From positions 1 through 64,000 of the forward strand of contig MEOE01000031.1 in the NCBI GenBank assembly GCA_001768565.1: 64,000 bases of DNA, in the 5' to 3' direction. A program made the translations under genes and the position numbers. The notes beneath the pieces were generated by a model, which did no database searches, was not told the origin of the DNA, and saw only the letters and a program-made list of their open reading frames with translations. This document shows positions 25,973-36,020 of the stretch, one piece after another (within the stretch, counting starts at the first letter, position 1; the number at the start of each line of letters is the position of its first letter). The stretch is from Bacteroidetes bacterium GWF2_33_16. GTDB taxonomy: Bacteria; Bacteroidota; Bacteroidia; Bacteroidales; UBA12077.

Positions 25973-28900
25973 ATGAAAAAACTTTTACTTCTATTTTTTG
26001 TGTTTATTATTATCATAACAAATAATATAAATGCACAAACAACTCTTGCGGCCGGAGATATTGCATTTATTGGCCTTAATTCGGACTATAATGCTGGTGG
26101 TGTAGGTTTTGCATTTGTGTTTCTAAAAGATGTTTCATCAGGAACAACTTTTAATATCACTGATAACGGATGGATCGATGCTTCAAGCAGTTTTAGGGCT
26201 GAGGGTGGCGATGCAACATTGGTATGGACAGCAACCGGTAGCGTAAGTGCTGGAACTATCGTACAAGTTTATACAACAAATGGCACAAATGGTGCATCAA
26301 TAACTCCTACAACAACTGTTGGCTCAATTTCTTCAATAACTTTTACATTAGCCGCTATTGGAGATCAGCTATTCATTTACCAGGGATTAGCAACGAGCCC
26401 TGTCTTTATAGCAGGAATACATTTTAATGTTGAGCCAACTTCTTCTACTTCAAATTGGGATAATGCGGCATCTGTTTCTCTTTATAATACAACATCGGAT
26501 TTACCTGATCAGTTAACAAATGGTATAAATGCCATTTGGGTTTACGATGCTGGACCAACTGAAAGAGACAATTTCAGGTATAAAAGTACCGCATTAACTA
26601 CAGGTAGTACTGCAGAATTATGTGCGGCAATTAATACTCTCAGCAATTGGGATGTTGATGCAACCAATGCTACTGCATATACTCTTAATCCCTTTCCTTG
26701 CAGTTTTACAGTAATTGCAGGTAATAACAAACCAACCGCTTCCAGTTTTACAGCATCTCCAATATATGAAGGAACCCCTTATGCATTTAGTACGGCTAAT
26801 TTTGGATATTCAGATTCTGATAGCGATCCTCTCAATCATATAAGAATTACCGCTGTTCCTAATACAGGTACTTTATGGATTGATGCGGATGCTGACGGAA
26901 TTATAGATGGTACTGAAAATACCATAACAAATGGAGAAACTGTAACGAAGGTAGAATTAGATGCAGGGAAGTTTAAATACATAAATACAAGCGGATCTTC
27001 TTCAAGTTTCACTTTTGATGTAAATGACGGTACTGATTACAGCGCATCAACATATACTGCAACACTGACAGTAACTCCTCAACCTACGGTAACGCTTAGT
27101 CTTGATCCTACTTCAAGCATTTCAGAAAATGGAGGAACTACCAATGTTAAAGCAACCTTATCGCATACATTCAATAAAACAGTAACAGTTAATTTAGTTT
27201 TTAGTGGCACTGCAAGCGGATCTGATTATTCTGTTACTGCATCTTTAATTTCCATAACAAGTGGAAATACAAATAACACTGTTTCCATAACAGGTCAGGA
27301 TGATGCGCTTGATGAAAACAACGAAACAGTAATTGTAGATATTTCTTCTGTAACAAACGGAAGTGAATCTGGAACACAGCAGGTTACATGTACACTAACT
27401 GATGATGATGCAACTCCAACGGTAACATTTACAACAGAATCACAATTGAGTGTTAATGAAACAAGCACAATGACCATTACCGCTCAACTATCAGCAATTA
27501 GTGGCAGGGATGTAACTGTTCCGTTTACAATAAATGGTTCAAGTACAGCCACTGGTGCGGGAACAGATTATTCAATTACATCAAGCCCTTTGACTATTAC
27601 AACCGGCAATACTACAGCTAATATAACTATTACAATTGCTACTGATTATCTTGACGAAAACAATGAAACCATAATTGTTGACATGGGAGCTCCAACCAAT
27701 GCAACTCAGGGTACTACTACAAGTCATACAGCTACAATAACTGATGATGATAATACGCCAACAGTTACATTTACAGCTGCATCACAATCAAGTGCTAATG
27801 AAACTGGCACACTGACTATTACTGCACAACTTTCAGCAGCTAGTGGGAAAAATGTAACAGTTCCGTTTACAATAAATGGTTCAAGTACAGCTACAGGAAG
27901 TGGGACTGATTATTCCATTACTGGTAGTCCTTTAAATATTACTGCTGGAAATACAATCGCAGAAATCACCATAACGATTACCTCAGATGTCCTTGATGAG
28001 AACAATGAAACGGTAATAGTTGATATGGGAACTCCAACAAATGCTACTCAGGGTGCAACAACAAGCCATACAGCAACAATTACTGATGATGATGATGTAG
28101 CTACTGTAACATTCACATCAGCCTCGCAATCGAGTGCTGATGAAACTGGCACAATGAATATTACTGCACAACTTTCAGCAGCTAGTGGGAAAAATGTAAC
28201 TGTTCCTTTCTCTGTAAGAGGATCAAGTACTGCAATTGGTGGTGGAACAGATTATTCCATAACTGCTGGTCCATTGTCAATTACTGCAGGAAATACAAGT
28301 GCAGATATCACCATAACGATTACTTCAGATGTTCTTTATGAGAACAATGAAACAGTAATAGTTGATATGGGGACTCCTGTCAATGCAACTCAAGGAGCAA
28401 CTACAAGTCACACTGCAACAATATCTGATGATGATGCTACACCGACGGTGACATTCACATCAGCTTCGCAATTGAGTGCTGATGAAACTGGCACAATGAC
28501 TATTACAGCTCAACTATCTGCAATTAGCGGCAGAGATGTAATATTTCCGTTTACAATAAATGGTTCAAGCACAGCCACTGGTGCGGGAACAGATTATTCC
28601 ATTACAGGAAGCCCTTTAAATATTACTGCTGGAAATACAAGTGCAGATATTATTATTACAATTGCTACGGATGTTATAGATGAAAATAATGAAAGTGTAA
28701 TAGTTGATATGGGAACTCCTACAAATGCTACTCAGGGTGCTACCACAAGCCATACTGCTACTATTACAGATGATGATGCAACTCCAACCGTAGCATTTAA
28801 TACAACAAGTTCAAATGGCTTGGAATCGATTAGTAGTGCAGACTTGCAGGTGGACCTTTCTGCAATAAGTGGTTTGAATGTAACGGTAGATTATGCTGTA

Positions 28901-31717
28901 ACGGGAACAGCTACGGGTAGTGGAACAGACTATACGTTGGCTAATGGTACTCTTGCAATTAATGCCGGTGATGCAAATAACGATATCACTATTGCAAGTA
29001 TTGTTAATGATTTATTGGATGAAAACAACGAGACCGTAATAGTTACTTTGACAAATCCAACGAATGCTGTGCTTGGAGCAAATACAATTCATACCTATAC
29101 TATAATTGACGATGATGATGTGCCAACTATTACCACGCAAACAGTAACTAATACAACATCAACTTCAGTTACAGCTAATGGGAATATTATTTATTTAGGA
29201 ATTCCAAATCCGACACAACATGGTTTCTGTTATAATGAAACAGGTTCTCCTTCACTTTCTGATAGTCATGTAGATATGGGTGCTGTTTCATCAACAGGCG
29301 CGTTTTCAACTACTATTAATTTTCTAGATCCTAATACTACCTATTATTTGAAGGCCTATGCTACAAACACAGCTGGTACTTCTTATGGAGATGAAGTATC
29401 GTTTACAACTTTAGCAGAAGCTCCAACTGTAATTACAAATGCTGCAACAAATATATCTGGATCAGAAGCAACTTTAAATGGAACGGTTAATGCTGAAAAT
29501 GCCAGTACAGTTGTGTCTTTTGAATATGGATTAACTACCGCTTATGGATCTTCTGCTGTAGCAGATCAAAGTCCTGTTTTGGGTGTTGCAAATACAGATG
29601 TTAGTACAGTTTTAACGGAATTAGAACCTAACACAACGTATCATTACAGAGTAGTTGGTGTTAATGCAGGAGGTACAACTTATGGATCTGATCAAAGCTT
29701 TATTACGGATGCAATTGCACCAACTGTTACAACGCTGGCAGCTACTGATGTTACAGCAAAAGGGATCACCTTTCACGGTATAGTGAATGCAAATAATGCT
29801 AGTACAATTGTTACTATTGAAATGGGAACTACTACTGCATATGGAATAATTTCGGGAGTTGAACAAAGTCCTGTTACAGGATCTTCAGATGTTATTATAA
29901 ATTATGGCTCATATGGATATACTCCAAATACAACATATCACTATAGAGTAGTGGGTGTTAATGCAGGAGGTACAACTTACGGTGAAGATGTAACTGTTAC
30001 AACTCTAACTCAGAAACCTCTTGCAACAACAGTTGATGCTTCATCTATTGGAACAACCAGTGTTAGATTAAATGGATCTGTTAATGCAAATGAATTGAGC
30101 ACTGATGTTACTTTTGAGTATGGTCTGACAACTTCCTATGGTACTTCTGTAGCCGCATTTCCAAGTCCATTATCAGCGGGTTGGGACGAAGGTGTTAATA
30201 AAACTATTACAGGACTTATTCCAAATACTGCATATCATTATCGTGTTGTTGCTGTTAACTCTGAAGGAACTGCATATGGCGATGATCTGACATTTACCAC
30301 AGCTACAATTGATCCAACCCTATATACAGATTATGCTACAGATGTTAGTGTTAACTCAGCAACATTAAATGGATTTGTAAATCCTAATGATTATAGCACA
30401 ACAGTAACTTTTGAATATGGTCTTACTGCAGCTTATGGAAGCACTATAACTGCAGATCAAAGTCCTGTTACAGGTAATACCGAACAAGATGTTTCAGCTG
30501 ATATTTCAGGATTAAGTCCATATACTACTTATCATTTTAGAGTTGTTGGTGAAAGTATAGCTGGTTCGGCAAATGGTTATGATCTCACTTTTACAACAAG
30601 TTCGGCTGCAGCGACAATTACTTCGCAAGCGGTTACAGCCATTAATGAAACAACAGCTACAGCTAATGGTATTATTATCGATTTAGGAGCTCCTAATCCA
30701 ACAGCTCATGGAGTGTGTTGGAATACATCTGGTACTCCAACAACAAATGATAATGTTACAGATGAAGGAGCAGTTTCAGCAACGGGAGCATTTACATCAA
30801 ATATTAGTGAATTAATTCCAAATACGACTTATTATGTACGTGCTTATGCAACAAACACAGCTGGTACAGCTTATGGAGATGATGTGTCATTCACAACTTT
30901 AGCAAAAGCTCCAGCTGTAATTACAAATACTGTAACAAGTATTTCAGTTTCAGGTGCAACTTTGAATGGAACCGTAAATGCAAATAATTCTGAAACTGTT
31001 GTAACATTTGAATACGGATTATCAACAGCATATGGTACAACTATTACTGCTAATGAAAACCCTGTTGATGGTTTATTCGATACTCCGGTTAGCAAAGAAA
31101 TTGCCGGCTTAAAGCCAAATACCACATATCACTACAGGGTAGTTGGTGTTAATTCTGCAGGAACAACTAATGGTGATGATCAAACATTTACAACAATTAA
31201 ACATGATCAAGTAATTACTTTTGATACCTTACCAGATAAAACAACTACAGATGTTGATTTTAATCCGGGAGCTACTAGTGATCAAGGATTAATTATTTCC
31301 TATACAAGCAGTAACGAACTAGTGGCAACAATCGTTAGTAATCTTATTCATATTGTTGGAGCCGGAACTGCAGAGATTACGGCTTTACAAGAAGGAAACG
31401 ATACGGTAAATACTGCAGCTACTGTAAGTCAAATTCTAACAGTTACGGAGGCTACAGGAATTGAGTATATAGGTTTAGAAAAACTAACCACGTATCCAAA
31501 CCCGGTAAAGGATGTGTTAAATATTGAAATTGGAGATGGTTTAATATCAGATCATGTTTCCATATCAATTATTGATGTTACAGGGAAAACTGTATTTAGT
31601 GAGAATTATAAAGATGCTGGTTTAAAGGTTGATGTAAGTAATCTTAATCCCGGCTTGTATTTTATTACCATAAAAACATCTATTAATAGTAGAAGTTTGA
31701 AAGTAATAAAAGAATAG
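25973..31717 (+). CDS. Giant T9SS-secreted adhesin with Calx-beta and FN3-like repeats
   Basis: A 1914-residue cell-surface or secreted protein. Order: signal peptide (1 to about 21); an N-terminal domain (about 25-245) with FIGLNSDYNAGGVGFAFV; a cadherin-like segment (about 250-365); six Calx-beta domains (about 370-1050), each ending in a TDDD-type calcium motif, of which the central four are exact 114-residue units; seven FN3-like modules (about 1050-1745) of two kinds, one with HGVCWNTSGTPT and one with VTFEYGLTTAYG; a short Ig-like segment; and a T9SS type A sorting domain (about 1835-1914) with YPNPVKDVLNIEI and LNPGLYFITIKT. Calcium-dependent adhesion is inferred from Calx-beta content. 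It has its own terminator and is followed by a PorE-like gene. Confidence 0.9.
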   Translation: MKKLLLLFFVFIIIITNNINAQTTLAAGDIAFIGLNSDYNAGGVGFAFVFLKDVSSGTTFNITDNGWIDASSSFRAEGGDATLVWTATGSVSAGTIVQVYTTNGTNGASITPTTTVGSISSITFTLAAIGDQLFIYQGLATSPVFIAGIHFNVEPTSSTSNWDNAASVSLYNTTSDLPDQLTNGINAIWVYDAGPTERDNFRYKSTALTTGSTAELCAAINTLSNWDVDATNATAYTLNPFPCSFTVIAGNNKPTASSFTASPIYEGTPYAFSTANFGYSDSDSDPLNHIRITAVPNTGTLWIDADADGIIDGTENTITNGETVTKVELDAGKFKYINTSGSSSSFTFDVNDGTDYSASTYTATLTVTPQPTVTLSLDPTSSISENGGTTNVKATLSHTFNKTVTVNLVFSGTASGSDYSVTASLISITSGNTNNTVSITGQDDALDENNETVIVDISSVTNGSESGTQQVTCTLTDDDATPTVTFTTESQLSVNETSTMTITAQLSAISGRDVTVPFTINGSSTATGAGTDYSITSSPLTITTGNTTANITITIATDYLDENNETIIVDMGAPTNATQGTTTSHTATITDDDNTPTVTFTAASQSSANETGTLTITAQLSAASGKNVTVPFTINGSSTATGSGTDYSITGSPLNITAGNTIAEITITITSDVLDENNETVIVDMGTPTNATQGATTSHTATITDDDDVATVTFTSASQSSADETGTMNITAQLSAASGKNVTVPFSVRGSSTAIGGGTDYSITAGPLSITAGNTSADITITITSDVLYENNETVIVDMGTPVNATQGATTSHTATISDDDATPTVTFTSASQLSADETGTMTITAQLSAISGRDVIFPFTINGSSTATGAGTDYSITGSPLNITAGNTSADIIITIATDVIDENNESVIVDMGTPTNATQGATTSHTATITDDDATPTVAFNTTSSNGLESISSADLQVDLSAISGLNVTVDYAVTGTATGSGTDYTLANGTLAINAGDANNDITIASIVNDLLDENNETVIVTLTNPTNAVLGANTIHTYTIIDDDDVPTITTQTVTNTTSTSVTANGNIIYLGIPNPTQHGFCYNETGSPSLSDSHVDMGAVSSTGAFSTTINFLDPNTTYYLKAYATNTAGTSYGDEVSFTTLAEAPTVITNAATNISGSEATLNGTVNAENASTVVSFEYGLTTAYGSSAVADQSPVLGVANTDVSTVLTELEPNTTYHYRVVGVNAGGTTYGSDQSFITDAIAPTVTTLAATDVTAKGITFHGIVNANNASTIVTIEMGTTTAYGIISGVEQSPVTGSSDVIINYGSYGYTPNTTYHYRVVGVNAGGTTYGEDVTVTTLTQKPLATTVDASSIGTTSVRLNGSVNANELSTDVTFEYGLTTSYGTSVAAFPSPLSAGWDEGVNKTITGLIPNTAYHYRVVAVNSEGTAYGDDLTFTTATIDPTLYTDYATDVSVNSATLNGFVNPNDYSTTVTFEYGLTAAYGSTITADQSPVTGNTEQDVSADISGLSPYTTYHFRVVGESIAGSANGYDLTFTTSSAAATITSQAVTAINETTATANGIIIDLGAPNPTAHGVCWNTSGTPTTNDNVTDEGAVSATGAFTSNISELIPNTTYYVRAYATNTAGTAYGDDVSFTTLAKAPAVITNTVTSISVSGATLNGTVNANNSETVVTFEYGLSTAYGTTITANENPVDGLFDTPVSKEIAGLKPNTTYHYRVVGVNSAGTTNGDDQTFTTIKHDQVITFDTLPDKTTTDVDFNPGATSDQGLIISYTSSNELVATIVSNLIHIVGAGTAEITALQEGNDTVNTAATVSQILTVTEATGIEYIGLEKLTTYPNPVKDVLNIEIGDGLISDHVSISIIDVTGKTVFSENYKDAGLKVDVSNLNPGLYFITIKTSINSRSLKVIKE
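27413..28780 (+). repeat. Four exact-length 342-bp tandem units (Calx-beta domains)
   Basis: Units start at 27413, 27755, 28097 and 28439, each exactly 342 bp (114 codons), and are highly similar in DNA as well as protein (for example the shared GTTCCGTTTACAATAAATGG). The flanking fifth and sixth Calx-beta domains (before 27413 and after 28781) are diverged. The pattern indicates recent in-frame amplification or recombination. Confidence 0.85.
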
Positions 31718-31737
31718 TATTCGTTAATTGTTTTAAA

Positions 31738-31769
31738 AAGTGCAAGCTAAAAAGGCTTGCACTTTTTTT
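31738..31769 (+). terminator. Terminator of the adhesin gene
   Basis: A perfect 10-bp stem AAGTGCAAGC (31738-31747) / GCTTGCACTT (31755-31764), 7-base loop, then a run of T to 31769. It lies 20 bases past the stop codon. Confidence 0.92.
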
Positions 31770-31828
31770 ATGAAATTTTCATCTCAGATTTTTTTTGTAT
31801 CTTCCAGTTCAAATAAAAATCATTTTAT

Positions 31829-33826
31829 ATGCGAATCTGTTTATTATATATCATTTTCATTGTTATAATTCCTGTATCTGCAATTGCACAACAAAAATAT
31901 TCAACAGACAATAAGAAAGCTATAAAGTTATACGAAGAAGCTCTTGTTGCTTTTGATCAGTTTAATTATAACACAGGCAACGATTTAATGCAAAAAGCTA
32001 TAAAATCAGATAAGAATTTTATCGAAGCTTATCTTGTAATTGCCGAAACAAAAACAGAACAAGGTTTAAATAATGAAGCAATAGATTATTACTATAGGGC
32101 AATAAAAATTAAGCCGGACTTTTTTCCATCTATGTATTTTAATTTGGCCCGATTAGAGATGTTATCTGGTAATTATGAGTCAGCGAAAAATAACTTTGCT
32201 AAATTTCTAACATATAAAAATACAAGCAAAACAAAACAATTTGAAGCCAGTAAACACTTAAAATCATGTGAATTTGCTGTAAATGCAGTTAATAATCCAG
32301 TTCCTTTTAATCCAATAAATTTAGGCGATTCTGTAAACTCAAAGTACAGTGAATACTGGCCTTCATTAACGGCGGATGGTAGTAAGTTGGTATTAACAAG
32401 GATGCTACCTATAAAAAATGAAAATGAAGAGTTCATTACTAATGTATATACACCAGAAGAGTACTTAAAGATTAATCCTGATGCAAGAAATAAAGTTTTT
32501 GAAATTTTTCAGGAGGATTTCTTTGTTTCTTACAAAGAGAATAATTTTTGGACTACTGCCATTGATTTTGGTAAACCCATAAATACAAAACAGAGCGAAG
32601 GCGCACAATCATTAACTTCAGATGGTTTTACTATGTTTTTTACTGCATGCAATAAGCAAGGAAGCAAGGGGCGTTGTGATATTTATACTTCTTTTTTAGA
32701 TGGCGAAAAATGGAGCCTTCCTGAAAATATTGGCGATCCGGTTAATACATTACACTGGGAAGCTCAACCTTCAATTTCGCCCGATGGTAAAACTCTTTTT
32801 TTCATAAGTGATAGAGAAAATGGATTTGGAGGAAAAGATATATGGATGAGTACTCTTATCTCTAAAGGAAATTGGAGTACACCAATAAACCTTGGAGAGA
32901 AAATAAACACTCCTGCTGATGAGCAATCACCATTTATTCATTTCGATAATCAAACACTCTATTTCTCATCAAACGGACACGTGGGAATGGGAGGATCAGA
33001 TATTTTTAAAACAACAAAACTATCAGATGGATCATGGTCGGAGCCAGTAAATATTGGATATCCAATAAATACAAGTGCTGATGAGATTGGTTTTATTGTT
33101 GTTGCAAATGGAGAAAAAGCTTACTTCTCTTCCGATCGATTTGCTGATAGGGGTCGCGATATTTTTGAGTTTGAATTATATCTCGAAGCAAGACCAAAAG
33201 CGGTTTCTTATTTTAAAGGAAGAGTATACGATTCTGAAACCCTTAATAAGCTTAATGCACATTTTGAATTAATTGATTTGAATTCAAAAGAGCTAATTAT
33301 GCAAGCTGAATCAGATAAAACATCGGGCGAATTTATTCTCTGTGTTCCTACTGATAATGATTATTTGCTTAATGTTTCCAAAGATGGATACCTATTTTAT
33401 TCTGATAATTTCTCATTAAAAGGGATACATGAAATTACTAATCCATTCTTAAAAGATGTTGCTTTAAATCCTATAAAAAAAGGTCAAAAAATAATTCTTC
33501 GAAATGTATTTTTTGTCACAGATTCTTATCAACTCGAAGAAAAATCAATTGTAGAATTATCTAAACTAGTTGAATTTTTAAGCAAAAATCAAACATTAAA
33601 AGTTGAGATTTCTGGACATACCGATAATATTGGTACTCCCCAGTATAATCAAACATTATCTGAGAACAGAGCTAAATCAGTTTTTGATTATTTACAAAAT
33701 AACAATATTGAACGATCGCGGTTAATATATAAAGGTTATGGCGAATCTAAACCAATTGATTCGAATAGTACAGAACAAGGTAGAGCAAATAATAGGAGAA
33801 CAGAAATAACAATTCTAGACTACTAA
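31829..33826 (+). CDS. PorE-like OmpA family protein (TPR, PD40 propeller, CRD, OmpA)
   Basis: A 665-residue periplasmic or outer-membrane protein. It has a signal peptide (1 to about 21, ending AIAQ) without a lipobox Cys; TPRs (about 25-135); a beta-propeller of PD40/WD40-like repeats (about 150-440) with repeated blocks LTSDGFTMFFTAC, SISPDGKTLFFISDREN and SSNGHVGMGGSDIFKT; a carboxypeptidase-regulatory-like domain (about 450-545); and an OmpA C-terminal peptidoglycan-binding domain (about 555-665) with ISGHTDNIGTPQYNQTLSENRA and GRANNRRTEI. This order is that of PorE, a component of the type IX secretion machinery that binds peptidoglycan, but Bacteroidota have several paralogues. Its place right after a T9SS cargo gene supports a link. 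PorE itself is a lipoprotein, so this may be a paralogue. Confidence 0.85.
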   Translation: MRICLLYIIFIVIIPVSAIAQQKYSTDNKKAIKLYEEALVAFDQFNYNTGNDLMQKAIKSDKNFIEAYLVIAETKTEQGLNNEAIDYYYRAIKIKPDFFPSMYFNLARLEMLSGNYESAKNNFAKFLTYKNTSKTKQFEASKHLKSCEFAVNAVNNPVPFNPINLGDSVNSKYSEYWPSLTADGSKLVLTRMLPIKNENEEFITNVYTPEEYLKINPDARNKVFEIFQEDFFVSYKENNFWTTAIDFGKPINTKQSEGAQSLTSDGFTMFFTACNKQGSKGRCDIYTSFLDGEKWSLPENIGDPVNTLHWEAQPSISPDGKTLFFISDRENGFGGKDIWMSTLISKGNWSTPINLGEKINTPADEQSPFIHFDNQTLYFSSNGHVGMGGSDIFKTTKLSDGSWSEPVNIGYPINTSADEIGFIVVANGEKAYFSSDRFADRGRDIFEFELYLEARPKAVSYFKGRVYDSETLNKLNAHFELIDLNSKELIMQAESDKTSGEFILCVPTDNDYLLNVSKDGYLFYSDNFSLKGIHEITNPFLKDVALNPIKKGQKIILRNVFFVTDSYQLEEKSIVELSKLVEFLSKNQTLKVEISGHTDNIGTPQYNQTLSENRAKSVFDYLQNNNIERSRLIYKGYGESKPIDSNSTEQGRANNRRTEITILDY

Positions 33827-33962
33827 ATATTTGTGTGAATCATTAAAGACTAATACATCAAATATTTAAAATAAATACACGATAAAAATATTATTTAGTT
33901 ACAGCTTTGAATAATCATAGCTTTTTGCTAATTTTAATAAACAATTCAAATTCGAAATAAGC

Positions 33963-34349
33963 ATGAATCCATTAATAATTAATTCAGGAGAAGATACCCC
34001 AACGATTTATTTAGATAATAGAAAGGGTAAAATGGAGTTTTCTGGAAGTTCAATGCCTGAAAATGCTTCAAGATATTACAGACCTGTTATTGAATGGCTA
34101 AATCAGTATGTTCAAAATCCAAAAGAAGAAACTGAATTTGTTTTTCGAATGAAACTACTAAATACTTCCTCCTCAAAAATCTTTTACGATATTTTTAAAA
34201 TAATTAATAAGCTAGGCGAAAACTGCAAAAATAAGGTAAGAGTATTATGGTATTATAGCTATTACGATGATGAAATAAGAGAACAAGGCCATGATTATAA
34301 AGGCTCAGTGAATGTGCCCTTTGAACTGGTGTTAATCGATACCGAGTAA
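33963..34349 (+). CDS. SiaC family (DUF1987) regulatory protein
   Basis: A 128-residue cytoplasmic protein of the SiaC/DUF1987 family. It shows the family order: an N-terminal strand region INSGEDTPTIYLDNRKGKMEFSGSSMPENASRYYRPVIEWL, the FRMKLLNTSSSKIFYDIFKIINKL helix region where SiaC is phosphorylated on a Thr/Ser, and the VRVLWYYSYYDDEIREQGHDYKGSVNVPFELV end. In Pseudomonas, SiaC is controlled by the kinase SiaB and phosphatase SiaA and switches on the diguanylate cyclase SiaD. No siaA/siaB genes are adjacent; instead the convergent neighbour is a class III nucleotidyl cyclase fused to an HD domain, 13 bases between stop codons. Confidence 0.85.
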   Translation: MNPLIINSGEDTPTIYLDNRKGKMEFSGSSMPENASRYYRPVIEWLNQYVQNPKEETEFVFRMKLLNTSSSKIFYDIFKIINKLGENCKNKVRVLWYYSYYDDEIREQGHDYKGSVNVPFELVLIDTE

Positions 34350-34362
34350 AGTCTTAATAAGG

Positions 34363-35781
34363 CTATTCTTCTACAATAAGCTTTTTTATTCTTTCAATCT
34401 GCATTTGTTTGTTTACTTCGCGCAATTGTTGTGCTGTTTTTGTAAAGAACTGATGTACAGATAAAAACTTAACCTGTATTTTATTCCAGTCATTTAAGGA
34501 ACCCATCTTATTTTGTTCTTTGAGTTCTTTATAAAGAGTATTTGAAACAGGAATAAAATCACTTCGTCCTAGGTAATCCAAATCCGAATCGCACATAATA
34601 CTTTCTAATTTATTTTTTGGATTTGGAGGCATTTTTGTGGCCATAATTAGTTCGCAAATTTTTTCAATTTGTTCAGGAGTATAGTTATACTTAGGCAAGA
34701 ATTCTTTGGCAATTTGGGTTCCATTATATTCGTGCTCATCATATCCAATAATATGTCCGGCATCATGAAGAAGGGCAGCGGTTTTTAACAGAAGAATTGA
34801 TTCGTCATCAACACCTTCTCCATAACCAATTAATTCTGCCTGATTTATTACGTCAATAGTGTGTTTAAAATTATGATAATACAAATATGATGGCAATTCC
34901 TTTTCTAGTTTATCAAGTATAATTTCTTGCAAATCAGTAAATTGACGAAGTAAGTACTTGTTTAGGAATATATTGTTTGGTTTTTTGCCTGTTTTTCTTT
35001 CAAGCGAATAGGCTGGTTTTATTCTACGTAGAAAATACATTTCCATATCGCCTTTGTACTTAACTGGTATTTTACCATTGTAATCGCATACAAAATATTG
35101 CTTTACCAGCTCATAGGTCATAATTGAAATATTAATTTGCCCTTCTTCACTGGCAGAGGCCATACGTGTAGCAATATTTACAGTATCTCCCTTTAATTCA
35201 TATGATATTTTTTTTCTTCCTGTGAATGTAGCTGTAACAGGCCCGGTATGAATACCCATTTTTAAATCCCAGAAATTTTTATTCTGGCTTTCATACTCTT
35301 GTTTTAAGTTCGTTAAATAATCCTGCATTTCCAAAGCAGCAAGAACAACATCTACAGGGTTTGTTATATTTTTTTCTGGCACACCACCAGCACACATATA
35401 TGCATCACCTATAGTTTTTATCTTTTCTATCTTGTATTTCTTTACAATGGAATTAAAATGGAAAAAAATCTGATCAAGTTCATCAATTATGCCCGATGAT
35501 TCTGAATGCTCTGAAATCTTTTTTAAACCTTGAATATCAGCATATAAAACAGTCGCCATTTCGAAGCGCTGTGTTTTTGTTTTAACATGCTCATCAATCT
35601 CTTTGGGTATTAAATCTGCTGGTAAAGACGAAAGAATAGCTTCATATTTTTCATTTTTCTTTGATAATTCTTTATAATTCTCGCTTAATTCTTTTATCTG
35701 AGTTAATAAATTTTTGTTTTCTCGTATCAGATCGGCAATTTTAAAAACCAGTTTTTGTTCTTGTTCTTGTTCTTTTTCCAT
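34363..35781 (-). CDS. Class III adenylate/guanylate cyclase fused to an HD domain
   Basis: A 472-residue cytoplasmic protein. Residues about 1-55 are a coiled coil; about 72-215 a class III cyclase domain; about 280-440 an HD hydrolase domain. In the cyclase the metal-binding Asp82 (YADIQG) and Asp126 (TIGDAY) are present, as are Asn202 and the transition-state Arg206. The base-selecting positions are Lys122 and Glu195, closer to the adenylate cyclase pair Lys/Asp than to the guanylate pair Glu/Cys, so cAMP is the likelier product. The HD part has LLHDAGH (His339-Asp340) and a distal Asp near 398-400. Synthesis and breakdown activities may therefore lie in one chain; whether the HD acts on a cyclic nucleotide is unknown. 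Confidence 0.88.
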   Translation of the reverse strand: MEKEQEQEQKLVFKIADLIRENKNLLTQIKELSENYKELSKKNEKYEAILSSLPADLIPKEIDEHVKTKTQRFEMATVLYADIQGLKKISEHSESSGIIDELDQIFFHFNSIVKKYKIEKIKTIGDAYMCAGGVPEKNITNPVDVVLAALEMQDYLTNLKQEYESQNKNFWDLKMGIHTGPVTATFTGRKKISYELKGDTVNIATRMASASEEGQINISIMTYELVKQYFVCDYNGKIPVKYKGDMEMYFLRRIKPAYSLERKTGKKPNNIFLNKYLLRQFTDLQEIILDKLEKELPSYLYYHNFKHTIDVINQAELIGYGEGVDDESILLLKTAALLHDAGHIIGYDEHEYNGTQIAKEFLPKYNYTPEQIEKICELIMATKMPPNPKNKLESIMCDSDLDYLGRSDFIPVSNTLYKELKEQNKMGSLNDWNKIQVKFLSVHQFFTKTAQQLREVNKQMQIERIKKLIVEE

Positions 35782-36020
35782 TTCTGTATTATGAGATATA
35801 ACCTTTTACTTATGATTTTTGAGCTCTTTTGTAAATTTATTCAATTTACTTTAATTTTCAATCTGATTTAATAATTTTTTACTTAATCAAATTAATATTT
35901 ATACATATAAAAACCAAAAAGGTTTCTGTCAAACAAAACCATTTGATCTACTCTTCAATTCATTACTTGAATAAGAGTTTTTAATTGATGAATACGAAAA
36001 ATGGAACTATAAATGAATTA

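Noticed and set aside
27413..28780. Regular 342-bp repeats as a mobile element or CRISPR
   Set aside because: They are in frame inside one gene and encode Calx-beta domains.
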